Source: Rhizobium sp. RU20A
Lineage (GTDB): Bacteria > Pseudomonadota > Alphaproteobacteria > Rhizobiales > Rhizobiaceae
Direction of reading: 5' to 3'
Assembly: GCF_900155885.1 (NCBI RefSeq)
Contig: NZ_FTMB01000001.1
Span: forward strand, 1,550,001-1,614,000
Length of the DNA: 64,000 bases
Shown: positions 1-10,210 of the stretch, in pieces
Layout of the letters: every line of letters starts with the position of its first letter
How positions within the stretch are numbered: position 1 is the stretch's first letter
Notes under the pieces: generated by a model
The model's input: the letters and a program-made list of their open reading frames with translations, nothing else
What the model was told of the DNA's origin: nothing
The model's database searches: none
Position numbers and translations under genes: made by a program

Positions 1-806
1 TCGGCCTCGGCCTCACCATCACGCGGCTGCTGACCCAGACGCTCGGCGGCGAAATCGCCGTCACCAGCGAGCGCGGCGCCGGTTCCACTTTCCGTGTCCG
101 GCTGCTGCTCTCGGCCGTCGATCGTCCCGCCCCGCCCCCTTCGCAGCGCAAGATCGCCACCTACAAGGGCCCGCGCCGGACCATCGTGGTGGTGGACGAC
201 AACGAGGACCACCGGGACCTCATGGGCGAGATCCTCAAGCCCATGGATTTCATCGTGCTGACGGCGGCGAGCGGTCCGGAATGTCTGGCGCTGATCGAGG
301 GTGTGAAGGCCGACCTCTTCTTCGTGGATATTTCGATGCCCGGCATGAATGGCTGGCAACTCGTCACGCGCCTGCGCGAAACCGGACAGATGGCGCCCAT
401 TGTCATGGTCTCAGCCAATATCGGCGACGTCTCCGCCGCCGAGGGCAAGAGCGGCCACAATGATGCGCTTGCCAAGCCCTTCGACATCCGCCGCCTTCAG
501 GACAAGCTCGCCATCCATCTTAGCCTCGAATGGGTCTACGACACCGGCGAAAGCCCCGCGACGAAGACCGTGGCGCCGGGCGTCATCGTCAACCCCGGCA
601 AGGCGCATCTGGAAGAGCTGATCCGGCTCGGCGAGATCGGCTATGTCAGGGGCATTGAGGCCAAGCTTGCGGATCTCGCCAAAACCGACGAAAACGGCCC
701 CTTCGTCGCGCAGGCGCGCGCCTTCGTGCAGGCCTTCGACCTCGCTGGCTACACCGATTTCCTGCACGAGATCACCACCAAGGAGCAGACCCGTGGCCCC
801 TCCTGA
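1..806 (+). CDS. Hybrid sensor histidine kinase (3' part only)
   Basis: The window opens inside this gene; the reading frame starts at base 3. The first residues are the end of a HATPase_c domain: the G2-type box GLGLTIT, then a GGEIAVTSERGAGSTF segment typical of the last strands of a kinase ATP-binding domain. A linker leads to a receiver domain beginning IVVVDDNEDHRDLM, with phospho-acceptor region FFVDISMPGMNGW and the conserved lysine in ALAKPFD. About 80 residues follow the receiver, with no domain I recognise. The next gene starts 14 bases before this stop, so the kinase and the downstream regulator are very likely co-translated partners. The sensor domain, and so the stimulus, lies outside the window. 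Confidence 0.9.
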   Translation, partial: GLGLTITRLLTQTLGGEIAVTSERGAGSTFRVRLLLSAVDRPAPPPSQRKIATYKGPRRTIVVVDDNEDHRDLMGEILKPMDFIVLTAASGPECLALIEGVKADLFFVDISMPGMNGWQLVTRLRETGQMAPIVMVSANIGDVSAAEGKSGHNDALAKPFDIRRLQDKLAIHLSLEWVYDTGESPATKTVAPGVIVNPGKAHLEELIRLGEIGYVRGIEAKLADLAKTDENGPFVAQARAFVQAFDLAGYTDFLHEITTKEQTRGPS

Positions 807-1719
807 TGCGGCAGCCCATCCGCGCGACATTGTGCTGATCGTCGATGACAGCCCCGAAACGCTGGGCTTCCTCACCGATGCGCTCGAACAGTCCGGCTTT
901 TCCGTGTTGATCGCCACCTCCGGCAAGGCGGCGCTGAACGTGGTCGATCGCATCACGCCGGACGTGGTGCTGATGGATGCCGTCATGCCCGGGATGGACG
1001 GGTTCGAGACCTGCCTGCAACTGAAGACCCGCGCCGCCGTCACCGATGTCCCGGTCATCTTCATGACCGGGCTGACGGAAACCGAGCACATCGTGCATGC
1101 ACTGGAATCGGGCGGCGTCGATTATCTCACCAAGCCCATCAACATCGACGAACTGCGCGCCCGCATCCGCGTCCATCTCGCCAATGCCCGCTCCGCCCAG
1201 AGCGCCCGCGCCGCGCTGGATGCAGCCGGCCGGCATCTGATGGCGGTCGATGGCGCAGGCGCGGTGCGCTGGGCCACCCCGCAGGCCGCCCGGCTCGTCG
1301 ATGCCGCCACCGGCACCGGCGAGGGCCTGGGCGCCATTGCCGCCGACATCCGCGCCTTCATGGGCGAACGCGCCGCCGGCCGCGGCGGCGACACGCTGGT
1401 CATCGCCATTGGCGGGACCCCTGCCCTCAACCTCGCCTTCGTCGGCGCCATCGGCGCGGACGAATTCCTCTTCCGCCTGACGAGCGCCACCCGTGCCGCC
1501 GGCGATTCGCTGCTGCGCCAGACCTTCGGCCTGACGGAGCGGGAGGCCGAAGTGCTGCTGTGGATCGCCCATGGAAAGTCCAACCGCGACATCGGCGAGA
1601 TCCTGGGCCTCAGCCCCCGCACGGTCAACAAGCACCTCGAGCAGATCTATGTGAAGCTCGGCGTCGAAAACCGCGCCTCCGCCGCCGTGCGCGCCGCCAA
1701 CGTGCTGCACGAGACGTAA
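793..1719 (+). CDS. LuxR-type DNA-binding response regulator
   Basis: A 308-residue two-component regulator. The start chosen is GTG at 793, overlapping the kinase stop; it gives MAPPDAAAHPRDIVLIVDDS, so the receiver begins near residue 13. Seen in the receiver: acidic pair DD, phospho-acceptor region VVLMDAVMPGMDGF, T in IFMTG, and K in YLTKPIN. A middle segment of about 90 residues looks like a degenerate PAS-type linker. The C-terminal 65 residues are a LuxR/GerE helix-turn-helix (LTEREAEVLLWIAHGKSNRDI, then SPRTVNKHLEQIYVKLGV). It probably controls the divergent-side or convergent transport genes next to it, but that is inference from position only. Confidence 0.92.
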   Translation: MAPPDAAAHPRDIVLIVDDSPETLGFLTDALEQSGFSVLIATSGKAALNVVDRITPDVVLMDAVMPGMDGFETCLQLKTRAAVTDVPVIFMTGLTETEHIVHALESGGVDYLTKPINIDELRARIRVHLANARSAQSARAALDAAGRHLMAVDGAGAVRWATPQAARLVDAATGTGEGLGAIAADIRAFMGERAAGRGGDTLVIAIGGTPALNLAFVGAIGADEFLFRLTSATRAAGDSLLRQTFGLTEREAEVLLWIAHGKSNRDIGEILGLSPRTVNKHLEQIYVKLGVENRASAAVRAANVLHET

Positions 1720-1758
1720 GCGGCATCGTCTGGTTTCCAACAGGCCTCTAAACGCGAA

Positions 1759-1784
1759 AACGCCCGGCACGATGGCCGGGCGTT
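1759..1784 (-). terminator. Rho-independent terminator after livK
   Basis: Perfect 10-bp arms (AACGCCCGGC and GCCGGGCGTT) around a 6-base loop. Read on the minus strand the hairpin is followed by a TTTTCGCGTTT tract, so it mainly serves livK. It also sits after the plus-strand response regulator and may act on both. Confidence 0.75.
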
Positions 1785-1842
1785 CCGCAGAAGCGATCCT
1801 CTCGCCACGCCCCGCCGGACGGCAGGGCGCGGCTTTGAACCT

Positions 1843-2961
1843 TTAGGGGTTCTGCACGTAGTCGTACTTGCCTTCGGCGTTCTTCTTCCAGGTGTACATG
1901 ACGTAGTCCGGACGCGTGATGTCGCCCTTTTCGTCAAAGCTGAGCTCGCCGATGGCGGTTGCGAACGGGCCCTTGGCCTTGATGGCTTCGGCAACAGCCT
2001 GGCCGTCGGTGCTGCCGGCAGCCTTGGCAGCTTCGGCAATAACCTGGAGAGCGGCGTAGGAGTAGAGCGTGTAGGCTTCCGGTTCGAAGCCGGCAGCACG
2101 GAACTTCTCGACGAGTTCCTTGGCAGCCGGGTTCTTGCGCGGATCGGGAGCAAACGTCATCAGCGTGCCGTCGACGGCGTCGCCGGCGATGGAAGCCAGT
2201 TCGTTCGATACGATGCCGTCACCCGACATGAAGGTAGCCTTCAGGCCCTGGTCGGCAGCCTGGCGCTCGAGCAGACCGAATTCGGTGTGCAGGCCGCCGT
2301 AGTAGATCATGCTGACGCCGGCATCCTTCATCTTGGCGATGAGGGCGGAGAAGTCCTTGTCGCCGGCATTGATGCCTTCGTAGACGGATTCCGTCACGCC
2401 GGCAGCGTTGAGAGCCTTCTTGGTTTCGTCGGCAAGGCCCTGACCATAGGGGGTCTTGTCGTGAATGACGGCAACCTTGGCGTCCTTGAAGTTCGCAGCG
2501 ATATAGGCACCGGCAACGGCGCCCTGCTGGTCGTCACGGCCGCAGGTACGGAAGGTGTTCCACAGGCCGCGCTCGGTGTAGTTCGGGTTCGTGGAAGCCG
2601 GGGTGATCTGCACGATGCCGTTTTCGGCATAGACTTCCGAAGCCGGGATGGAAACGCCCGAGTTGAAGTGACCGACAACGAACTTCACGCCGTCAGCAAC
2701 GAACTTGTTGGCGACGGAAACGCCCTGCTTCGGGTCCGACACGTCGTCGCCGAGAACGATCTTGATCTGCTCACCGTTGATGCCACCGGCAGCGTTGATG
2801 TCTGCGGCAGCCTGCTCGGCGCCCTTCTGGAGCTGTGCACCGAAGGCAGCGTTCGGACCCGTGAGGGGACCGGCGACGCCGACCAGGATGTCAGCCCAGG
2901 CAGTGCCGCTGAAAGCGACCATTGCCGAAAGCGCGACGGCCGACAAAAGAGACTTCTTCAT
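1843..2961 (-). CDS. livK: Branched-chain amino acid ABC transporter, periplasmic substrate-binding protein
   Basis: A 372-residue secreted solute-binding protein of the Leu/Ile/Val-binding type I fold. The start at 2961 ([19 protein letters not shown], cleavage expected after AWA) gives a clean Sec signal peptide; an in-frame ATG 20 codons upstream would spoil it. Mature protein begins [20 protein letters not shown], the classic N-terminus of the family. It is the last gene of the livHMGF block on the same strand, about 115 bases after the small membrane protein, and has its own terminator. It captures the amino acid in the periplasm and delivers it to LivH/LivM. The precise ligand cannot be read from sequence. 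Confidence 0.95.
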   Translation of the reverse strand: MKKSLLSAVALSAMVAFSGTAWADILVGVAGPLTGPNAAFGAQLQKGAEQAAADINAAGGINGEQIKIVLGDDVSDPKQGVSVANKFVADGVKFVVGHFNSGVSIPASEVYAENGIVQITPASTNPNYTERGLWNTFRTCGRDDQQGAVAGAYIAANFKDAKVAVIHDKTPYGQGLADETKKALNAAGVTESVYEGINAGDKDFSALIAKMKDAGVSMIYYGGLHTEFGLLERQAADQGLKATFMSGDGIVSNELASIAGDAVDGTLMTFAPDPRKNPAAKELVEKFRAAGFEPEAYTLYSYAALQVIAEAAKAAGSTDGQAVAEAIKAKGPFATAIGELSFDEKGDITRPDYVMYTWKKNAEGKYDYVQNP

Positions 2962-3077
2962 CTTGTAACTCCCAATAGCCAAGCGGGTGTGTGTTTGACC
3001 GGTCGCAATAACCCACCACAACTGCGCCGGTATTTATGATGCGAGGGGGAGATGAGGCCACCCCCGCATTGTTCCCT

Positions 3078-3428
3078 TTATGATCTGGACTTCCACGAAA
3101 AGGGCGAGGCCTTCTCGTAGAGCCAGTAGTAGTTGTTGGTCATCTGCTTCGTCCGGTAGAAGCGGAATCCGGCGACAGAAAACAACAAAAGGATGGCGGT
3201 GTCCACGACATAGTACTGCGCCGTCAGCATCGTGCCGTTGAACAGCGCGTGATGGATGAAGCGGATCGCGACACCGAGCAGCAGCGTGTAGATGACGAGC
3301 GTTTGCATGCCCTGCCAGCTCTCCGCAACGCTCCTTCCGGTGCGCCATGCGGTCCAGCCGCCCATGAGGATGGTGATGAAGAAGAACTGCAGGATGGACG
3401 GTTCTTCGTGCAGAATACCCTGTAACAT
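3078..3428 (-). CDS. Small conserved membrane protein of the liv operon (DUF6867-like)
   Basis: A 116-residue protein with three hydrophobic stretches: about residues 12-27, 43-60 and 72-90. It lies 14 bases after livF and before livK, so it is part of the transport operon. I recognise it as a small protein regularly found inside rhizobial liv operons, annotated as DUF6867 (family name from memory, not searched). It has no ABC, permease or binding-protein motif. A role as an accessory or stabilising subunit of the LivHM permease is inference from its fixed neighbourhood. Confidence 0.8.
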   Translation of the reverse strand: MLQGILHEEPSILQFFFITILMGGWTAWRTGRSVAESWQGMQTLVIYTLLLGVAIRFIHHALFNGTMLTAQYYVVDTAILLLFSVAGFRFYRTKQMTNNYYWLYEKASPFSWKSRS

Positions 3429-3442
3429 AGCCTCGTTCCCCC

Positions 3443-4168
3443 TCAGTGACGGCCGCCCTCGAGATACGCGGCGCGCACCTCGGGATTGGCAAGCAGTTCG
3501 CGGCCCGAACCTGTCATGGTCACCTTGCCGTTGACCATCACATAGGCGCGGTGCGAGAGCTTGAGGGCAGCAAAAGCGTTTTGCTCGACGAGGAAGACGG
3601 TCAGGCCTTCGGTTTCGTTGAGCTTCTTGATCGCCTCGAAGATGCCCTTGACGATCAGCGGTGCGAGGCCGAGCGAGGGCTCGTCGAGCAGCAGAAGCTT
3701 CGGACGCGCCATCAGCGCGCGGCCGATGGAGAGCATCTGCTGCTCGCCACCCGACAGCGTGCCGCCGCGCTGGCTCTGCCGCTCCTTGAGCCGCGGGAAG
3801 AGCGTGAAGATCTTCTCGACGTCCTCGTTGAAATATTTCAGGTTGTCGAGGCTCGCGCCCATCTGCAGGTTTTCATAGACGGTCATGCGCGGGAAGATGC
3901 GGCGCCCTTCCGGCGACTGCGCGATGCGAAGACGAGCAATCTCGTGGGTCGGCATGCGCGTGATGTCGCGACCCTCGAAAATGACCGAGCCGGTGCGCGC
4001 CTGCGGGCTGCCGCAGATGGTCATCATCAGCGTCGACTTGCCGGCACCATTGGCGCCGATCAGGCAGACGATTTCGCCCTTCTTGACTTCCACATCGACG
4101 CCGCCAAGCGCGCGGATATTGCCGTAGTAGGTCTCGACAGCCTTTACGTTCAGAAGAGTCTCGCTCAT
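3443..4168 (-). CDS. livF: Branched-chain amino acid ABC transporter ATP-binding protein
   Basis: A 241-residue ABC ATPase. Walker A GANGAGKST near residue 38, signature LSGGEQQMLSIGRALM, Walker B LLLLDEPSLGLAP and the switch histidine region expected after FLVEQN are visible. The signature and SLGLAP run are typical of LivF rather than LivG. Its ATG shares one base with the livG stop (TGATG), so translation is coupled. It works as a heterodimer with LivG under the LivHM channel. Confidence 0.96.
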   Translation of the reverse strand: MSETLLNVKAVETYYGNIRALGGVDVEVKKGEIVCLIGANGAGKSTLMMTICGSPQARTGSVIFEGRDITRMPTHEIARLRIAQSPEGRRIFPRMTVYENLQMGASLDNLKYFNEDVEKIFTLFPRLKERQSQRGGTLSGGEQQMLSIGRALMARPKLLLLDEPSLGLAPLIVKGIFEAIKKLNETEGLTVFLVEQNAFAALKLSHRAYVMVNGKVTMTGSGRELLANPEVRAAYLEGGRH

Positions 4169-5055
4169 CAGTGCTTGCCCTCCTCGACCGTCTCGACAAC
4201 GTCCTCGATCTCTTCGATCACCTCTTCGACCTCTTCGTCTTCCACGCCCAGATAGGCCGCGATGACCTTCGGATCGTTCTTCACATGCTCGGGCGTGCCG
4301 TCCGAAATCTTCTGGCCATATTCCAGCACCACCACATGGTCGGAGATTTCCATGACCACGGACATGTCGTGTTCGATGAGCAGGATCGACGTGCCCGTCT
4401 CGTCGCGGATGGCGCGCAAAAGTGTGTTGAGCGCCAGCGATTCACGCGGGTTGAGGCCGGCCGCCGGCTCGTCGAGGCACAGGAATTCCGGACCCGTGCA
4501 CATGGCGCGGGCAATCTCCAGACGGCGCTGGGCGCCATAGGGCAGATCGCCCGCTGGATCGTCGGCGCGGTCGATGAGATCGGCCTTTTCGAGCCAGAAC
4601 CGCGCCTTCTCGATCGAGGCAGCCGCCGCCTTCTTGTAGGCGGGAAGGCCGAGCAGGCCGAGAACCGTGTAGCCCGACGCCTTCATCAGCGTGTTGTGCT
4701 GCGCGACAAGAAGGTTTTCCAGAACCGTCAGGCCTGAGAACAGGCGAATGTTCTGGAAGGTGCGCGCGACCTTGGCTTCGCGCGTCACCATGAAGTCCGG
4801 CAGGCGCTCCAGCATGTAGGACTTGCCGGACTTCTGGGTCATGGTGATCATGCCCATGGTCGGCTTGTAAAAGCCCGTGATGCAGTTGAACACCGTGGTC
4901 TTGCCGGCGCCGTTGGGGCCGATCAGCGCGGTGATATCGCCGCGCCTGGCCTCGAAGGAGAGGTCGTTGATGGCCATCAGGCCACCAAAGCGCATCGACA
5001 GATGCTCGACCTTGAGAATGCTGTCCTTGGTCATTGTCGTACCCGTCGAAGCCAT
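4168..5055 (-). CDS. livG: Branched-chain amino acid ABC transporter ATP-binding protein
   Basis: A 295-residue ABC ATPase. Walker A is GPNGAGKTT, followed by the LivG-typical ITGFYKPT; signature region LPYGAQRRLEIARAM and Walker B FLCLDEPAAGLNP are present. The C-terminus carries an unusual acidic tail of about 25 residues rich in E and V/I (EEEVEEVIEEIEDVVETVEE), longer than the usual LivG end of about 255-260 residues. Start codon shares a base with the livM stop. The tail could be an interaction or regulatory element; this is speculation. Confidence 0.95.
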   Translation of the reverse strand: MASTGTTMTKDSILKVEHLSMRFGGLMAINDLSFEARRGDITALIGPNGAGKTTVFNCITGFYKPTMGMITMTQKSGKSYMLERLPDFMVTREAKVARTFQNIRLFSGLTVLENLLVAQHNTLMKASGYTVLGLLGLPAYKKAAAASIEKARFWLEKADLIDRADDPAGDLPYGAQRRLEIARAMCTGPEFLCLDEPAAGLNPRESLALNTLLRAIRDETGTSILLIEHDMSVVMEISDHVVVLEYGQKISDGTPEHVKNDPKVIAAYLGVEDEEVEEVIEEIEDVVETVEEGKH

Positions 5056-6443
5056 CAGCCGTGACCTTCCTTGGTGAAGCTGCCGGAGACGGCCTTGCGC
5101 TCGAAGAGGAAGGCGGTGGGTTCACGCGATCCGACGAAGCCGCGCGGCTTCCAGACCATGACGACCACCATGGCGATGCCGAAGATCAACATGCGGTAGA
5201 GTTCCGGCGTGAAGTCCGGCCCGAAGACGGCCTTGAGGAAAGTCATTTCACGCAGGAGTTCCGTGCCCCCGATCATCAGCGCCGCCGCCACCGCAATCCC
5301 GATCAGCGAGCCCATGCCGCCGAGAACGACGATGGCGAGGATGATCGCGGATTCGAGGAAGACGAAGGATTCCGGTGAGACGAAGCCCTGGCGGACCGCG
5401 AAGAACGAGCCGGCGAACCCGCCGAACATGGCGCCGATCGAGAAAGCCGTCAGCTTGGTCGTCACCGTGTTGATGCCGAGCGAGCGGCAGGCGATCTCGT
5501 CCTCACGCAGCGCTTCCCAGGCACGTCCGATCGGCATGCGACGCAGCTTGATCGTCACATAGGCCGTCAGCAGGGCAAGGGCCAGGATGAGGTAGTAGAG
5601 GAAAATCTTGTAATAGGCCGACGACATCGGCAGGTCGAAGGCCTTGGCAAAGTTGTTGGGCGCAGAGACATCGAACGACCAGATGCCGAAGAAGGTGGCT
5701 TTGGGAATGCCCGAGACGCCGAAGGTGCCGCGGGTGACCTCTGTCCAGTTGATCAGCACCAGTCGTATGATCTCCCCGAAGGCGAGCGTCACGATGGCGA
5801 GATAGTCGCCCTTCAGCCTCAGCACCGGAAAGCCGAGGATCATGCCCCAGAAGGCGGCCAGAATGCCGGCGAGCGGCAGCAGGATCCAGAAGGACAGGCC
5901 AAAGGTGGAGGCCAGCAGCGCATAGGAATAGGCGCCGACCGCGTAGAAGGCGACGTAGCCAAGGTCGAGCAGGCCGGCAAGGCCCACCACGATGTTGAGG
6001 CCCCAGCCGAGCATCACATAGATCAGGATCTGGATGCCGAAATTGTCCACCCACTTCAGCGAGCCCTGAACGCCCGAGAGGGCGATGACGACGGGCGGGA
6101 AGAGAACGAGGGCAAGGACGGCGAGCTTCGAGAAGTTGCGCTTCACGAAGCCGTCTTCGGTGTCGGCGACCTGCGCGTCCCGGCTCGCCTTGCGGGCGGC
6201 GAGGTAGGGGCGAAGATAGGCGACGGTGATGAAGCGGCCGACCATGGCCACGCCGATGAAGATCGCAAGCAGACCCCAGCGCTGCACCAGGATCAGTTCG
6301 TTGCGGATGTTCTGGTCGGTTTTCAGACCGACGAACAGGACGAAGAGGCCAAGCGAGACGAGACCGGCATAGAAGGCTTCGCGCAAGGCCTGCGCCGTCA
6401 GAGAATTTCCGGCGGCGGGCGTGTTGGATTGAGGATTTGCCAT
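5055..6443 (-). CDS. livM: Branched-chain amino acid ABC transporter permease
   Basis: A 462-residue inner-membrane permease, longer than simple LivM proteins because of an N-terminal extension of roughly 100 residues with its own membrane segments, a common rhizobial form. The core region starts around [37 protein letters not shown], the signature of the LivM branch, and the coupling-helix region [19 protein letters not shown] is clear. Lies 4 bases after livH. Pairs with LivH to form the translocation channel. Confidence 0.95.
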   Translation of the reverse strand: MANPQSNTPAAGNSLTAQALREAFYAGLVSLGLFVLFVGLKTDQNIRNELILVQRWGLLAIFIGVAMVGRFITVAYLRPYLAARKASRDAQVADTEDGFVKRNFSKLAVLALVLFPPVVIALSGVQGSLKWVDNFGIQILIYVMLGWGLNIVVGLAGLLDLGYVAFYAVGAYSYALLASTFGLSFWILLPLAGILAAFWGMILGFPVLRLKGDYLAIVTLAFGEIIRLVLINWTEVTRGTFGVSGIPKATFFGIWSFDVSAPNNFAKAFDLPMSSAYYKIFLYYLILALALLTAYVTIKLRRMPIGRAWEALREDEIACRSLGINTVTTKLTAFSIGAMFGGFAGSFFAVRQGFVSPESFVFLESAIILAIVVLGGMGSLIGIAVAAALMIGGTELLREMTFLKAVFGPDFTPELYRMLIFGIAMVVVMVWKPRGFVGSREPTAFLFERKAVSGSFTKEGHG

Positions 6444-6447
6444 GGGA

Positions 6448-7350
6448 TCAAACCTTCTCGACTTCCGGTCGTCCGAGAATGCCGGACGGCTTGAAGATCA
6501 GAACGATGGCGAGGATCGAGAACGCCGCCACATCCTTGTAGTCGATGCTGAAATAGGCCGACCACAGCGATTCGATGAGGCCGATCAGGATACCGCCGAT
6601 CACGGCGCCCGGCAGCGAGCCGATGCCACCCAGAACGGCCGCGGTGAAGGCCTTGACCCCCGGCACGAAACCATCGGTGAAGACGACCACCCCGTAATAC
6701 ATCAGGTACATCGTACCGGCGACGGCGGCGAGCGCGGCGCCCATGATGAAGGTCACGGAAATGGTGCGGTCAACGTCGATGCCGAGCAGGGCCGCCATCT
6801 TGCGATCCTGTTCCGTCGCGCGCTGGGCACGGCCGAGCGGCGTGTGATTGACGATGTACCAGAAGGCCGTCAGCAGCACCGCGGTGATCACGACGATCAG
6901 GATCTGCTTCAGCGAGATCGAGATGCCGAAGACATCATAGACCGAGGTGACCAACGGCGGGATTGGCTTGTTGCGCGGACCCTGGGTCACCTGGATGAAG
7001 TTCGACAGCGCGATCGACATGCCGATCGCGGTGATCAGCGGCGCCAGGCGGAAGGAGCCGCGCAGCGGACGATAGGCCACCCGCTCGATCGTCCAGTTCC
7101 ACAGGCTGACCATCAACATGGCGACGATCATCATGATGAGCAGCGCCAGCGCCACCGGAATGCCGGCGAAGAACGACGTGAGCAGGAGGAAGACGATGAG
7201 CGCGGCAAAGCCGCCGAGCATGAAGATATCGCCATGGGCAAAGTTGACCATGCCGATAATGCCGTAGACCATCGTGTAACCGATGGCGATCAGGCCATAG
7301 ATCGAGCCAAGAGTCAGCCCGTTTACGAGCTGCTGGATGAAATATTCCAT
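6448..7350 (-). CDS. livH: Branched-chain amino acid ABC transporter permease
   Basis: A 300-residue membrane protein, first gene of the operon. N-terminus [41 protein letters not shown] is the hallmark LivH start. The coupling segment [20 protein letters not shown] and later [15 protein letters not shown] are conserved in the family. Eight or so membrane helices are apparent. The operon promoter should lie in the 300 bases upstream. Confidence 0.96.
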   Translation of the reverse strand: MEYFIQQLVNGLTLGSIYGLIAIGYTMVYGIIGMVNFAHGDIFMLGGFAALIVFLLLTSFFAGIPVALALLIMMIVAMLMVSLWNWTIERVAYRPLRGSFRLAPLITAIGMSIALSNFIQVTQGPRNKPIPPLVTSVYDVFGISISLKQILIVVITAVLLTAFWYIVNHTPLGRAQRATEQDRKMAALLGIDVDRTISVTFIMGAALAAVAGTMYLMYYGVVVFTDGFVPGVKAFTAAVLGGIGSLPGAVIGGILIGLIESLWSAYFSIDYKDVAAFSILAIVLIFKPSGILGRPEVEKV

Positions 7351-7653
7351 ACCAATCCCCCGGATATGATCCCTGAACGGTCATATCTCTTGTTTTCGCA
7401 CCCTTTGCGGGTTTCTTCTGCGGATCAGGATTCCATAGCGGTTTGGATCGAAATTGAAAGTCAAAAATCACATTAAAGACAGGATCTTTTAACCCTTGCA
7501 CGATTCCGCCGATTTTTCGGCCGAATGGCGTCAAAATGCGGCATCAATCTGTGGAACAGCCGGGCATTTTCGAATTTTCCACGAAAATGGGCGCAGCCAC
7601 CGCTGCGCCCCTATCTGCCTCTTCACGCAACTGTGCGAAATTCCTGACGAAGA
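7351..7653. other. Intergenic region between livH and the flavoprotein gene
   Basis: About 300 bases with no convincing gene. The stretch next to livH (7380-7500) is relatively AT-rich and includes ATTAAAGAC and TTTTAACCC runs, a reasonable place for the liv promoter. I see no clear hairpin terminator for the flavoprotein gene that ends at 7654. Confidence 0.5.
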
Positions 7654-10080
7654 TCAGGAGCGCATGCGCGATCCGTTCGCATCGAAGAGCGGCTGCGGCT
7701 GCAGCCGGGCGCCGAGAACCGCGCCCAGCAGCTCGACAGACCAGCCGTCGGCCTCGTCGGCGATTTCCTTCGGCACATAGCCCATCGCCACCGAAAGGCC
7801 GGCCGCATGGGCATAACCGCCCGACGTCACCCAGCCGCGCACCTCGCCGTTGAAATAGATCGGCTCGTCGCCGATGACGTCGGCGTCCGTGGCCTCGATG
7901 ATGAAGGTGCGCAGCCGAAGCGTGCCGCCCTCGGCCTTCTCGGTCGCGGCTGCCGCCTTGCCGATGAAGTCCGCCGGCTTGGAGAGCGCCACGAAGCGGC
8001 CAAGGCCCGCTTCCAGCGGCCCGTAGAGCGGGCGATACTCGCGCGACCAGCTGCCGAAGGATTTCTCGAGGCGCAGCGCATTCAGCGCCCTGAGGCCAAA
8101 GAGGCGGATGCCATGCGGCGCGCCTGCCTCCATGATCGAGTCGAAGAGGTAGCGCTGGTACTCCGGCTTCATCCAGATCTCGTAGCCGAGATCGCCGGTA
8201 TAGCTGACGCGGCCGACGATGGCGGGCGCCATGCCGAGATCCATGCGACGGATGTCCATGAAGGGAAAGGCCGCGTCGGAGAGATCGAGATGCGTGAGCG
8301 CCTGCAGCACGTCCCGCGCCTTCGGCCCGGCGACGGAGAGGCCGACAAGCCCGAGGTTCAGCGCCTCGATCGTCACGGAACCGTCCTTCGGCAGATGCTG
8401 TTCGAACCAGCGCATGTGGTAGTCTTCGGCAATGCCCGATCCGATGACGAGGAAGTCCCCCTCGCCCAGCTTGGCGAGCGTGAAATCGCCGATCAGCTTG
8501 CCGTCCTCTTTCAGCATCGGCGCCAGCGCCATGCGACCGGCGGCGGGGATGCGGCAGGTCAGCATCCGGTCGAGCCAGGCTTCTGCGCCCGGACCCTTCA
8601 CCGCATATTTGGCAAAGCCGGAGGTTTCCATCAGGCCGACGCTCTCGCGCACCGCCTTCGTCTCGGCGCCGACCGTGTCGAAGTCGGTGGAGCGGCGCCA
8701 GGAGAAATGATCCTCGACACCTTCCGGCGCAAACCAGAGCGGCGCTTCGAGGCCGTAGGAAGCGCCGAACACGGCACCGGCGTCCTTCAGGCGGTCGTAG
8801 ATCGGCGTCGTGAGGAACGGGCGGGCTGCCGGCAATTCCTCGTTGGGATAGCGGATCGAGAAGCGGCGGGAATAATTCTCGCGCACCTTCTTGTTGGTAT
8901 AGGCAAGCGTTGCAAAGTTGCCGTAGCGGGCAACGTCCATGGCAAAGACGTCGAAGCCCGGGTCGCCGTGGATCATCCAGTTGGCAAGCGCGAGGCCGAC
9001 GCCGCCGCCCTGGCTGAAGCCGGCCATGACCGCGCAGGCCGACCAGAAGCCCGTCATGCCGCGCACGGGACCGACGAGCGGATTGCCGTCCGGCGAGAAG
9101 GTGAAGGGGCCATTGATGATCTTGCGGATGCCGGCCTTGTTGAAGGCCGGGAAGTGGCGGAAACCGACTTCGAGCTCCGGCGTGATACGCTCGAGATCTT
9201 CCGCCAGCAGCTCATGACCGAAATCCCAGGGCGTATTGACGGGCGACCAGGGCCGGCAGGCCTTTTCGTAGGTGCCCATCAGCATGCCGTTGCGCTCCTG
9301 GCGCAGGTAGATCTCGCCATCGAAGTCCACGCAGTGCATCAGCTCCTTGCCGCGCGTCTGGTTGAATTCGATGACTTCCGGCATGTCCTCGGTGATAAGG
9401 TACATGTGCTCCATGGCGAGCACCGGCAGCTCCAGCCCCACCATGCGACCGACTTCGCGCGCCCATAGGCCCCCGCAGTTCACGACATGCTCGGCGATGA
9501 TCTCGCCCTTGTTGGTGATGACACGCCAGTGGCCGTCCTCGCGCTGCACGAGATCCTCGACCTTGGTGTGGAGATAGATGTCCGCGCCGTTCTTCTTGGC
9601 GGATTTGGCATAGGCATGGGTGGTGCCGTAGGGATCGAGGTGACCTTCGACGGGATCGAAGACGGCGCCGACGAACTGGTCGGGATCGATCAGCGGCATC
9701 AGGTCATGCGCTTCCTTCGGCGTCAGCAGATGTGCGTCGAGCCCCATGTAGCGGCCCTTGGCAAGGATCGACTTCATCCAGTCGAACCGTTCCTTCGTGG
9801 CCGCCAGCATCATGCCGGAGGTCATGTGCAGGCCGATATCCTGGCCGGAGTAGTCCTGGATCTCCTTGTAGAGTTCCACCGTGTATTTCTGCAGCTTGGC
9901 GACGTTCGGATCGCCGTTGATCGTGTGCATGCCGCCGGCCGCATGCCAGGTGGAGCCGGAAGTCAGCTCCGAGCGTTCCACGAGGACGACATCCGTCCAC
10001 CCGAATTTCGTCAGGTGATAGAGAACGGAACAGCCGACGACGCCTCCACCGATGACGACGACCCTGGCATGGCTTTTCAT
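7654..10080 (-). CDS. FAD-dependent oxidoreductase of the dimethylglycine/sarcosine dehydrogenase family, fused to a GcvT domain
   Basis: An 808-residue two-part enzyme. The N-terminal DAO domain (about residues 1-370) begins with dinucleotide fold VVVIGGGVVGCSVLYHL and holds GSTWHAAGG, whose histidine corresponds to the covalent FAD site of dimethylglycine and sarcosine dehydrogenases. An FAO_M linker follows (about 380-435). From about residue 440 the protein is GcvT-like, the tetrahydrofolate-binding aminomethyltransferase fold, ending in the GCV_T C-terminal barrel. Family members oxidatively demethylate N-methylated glycines and pass formaldehyde equivalents to THF. It sits just downstream of soxG on the same strand, which fits a betaine-dimethylglycine-sarcosine route. 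Exact substrate is uncertain. Confidence 0.9.
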   Translation of the reverse strand: MKSHARVVVIGGGVVGCSVLYHLTKFGWTDVVLVERSELTSGSTWHAAGGMHTINGDPNVAKLQKYTVELYKEIQDYSGQDIGLHMTSGMMLAATKERFDWMKSILAKGRYMGLDAHLLTPKEAHDLMPLIDPDQFVGAVFDPVEGHLDPYGTTHAYAKSAKKNGADIYLHTKVEDLVQREDGHWRVITNKGEIIAEHVVNCGGLWAREVGRMVGLELPVLAMEHMYLITEDMPEVIEFNQTRGKELMHCVDFDGEIYLRQERNGMLMGTYEKACRPWSPVNTPWDFGHELLAEDLERITPELEVGFRHFPAFNKAGIRKIINGPFTFSPDGNPLVGPVRGMTGFWSACAVMAGFSQGGGVGLALANWMIHGDPGFDVFAMDVARYGNFATLAYTNKKVRENYSRRFSIRYPNEELPAARPFLTTPIYDRLKDAGAVFGASYGLEAPLWFAPEGVEDHFSWRRSTDFDTVGAETKAVRESVGLMETSGFAKYAVKGPGAEAWLDRMLTCRIPAAGRMALAPMLKEDGKLIGDFTLAKLGEGDFLVIGSGIAEDYHMRWFEQHLPKDGSVTIEALNLGLVGLSVAGPKARDVLQALTHLDLSDAAFPFMDIRRMDLGMAPAIVGRVSYTGDLGYEIWMKPEYQRYLFDSIMEAGAPHGIRLFGLRALNALRLEKSFGSWSREYRPLYGPLEAGLGRFVALSKPADFIGKAAAATEKAEGGTLRLRTFIIEATDADVIGDEPIYFNGEVRGWVTSGGYAHAAGLSVAMGYVPKEIADEADGWSVELLGAVLGARLQPQPLFDANGSRMRS

Positions 10081-10210
10081 GAAGATTTCTCCGGGATGGG
10101 ATGGGCGCTCTGGCGCAATGCCACCCGGAAACAGCGACCGGCAGGCACCGCGATTTGCCTCACGCTACCCAGAATCCACGCGCCGCAAAAGCCATCCCGA
10201 CGAAGACGAT

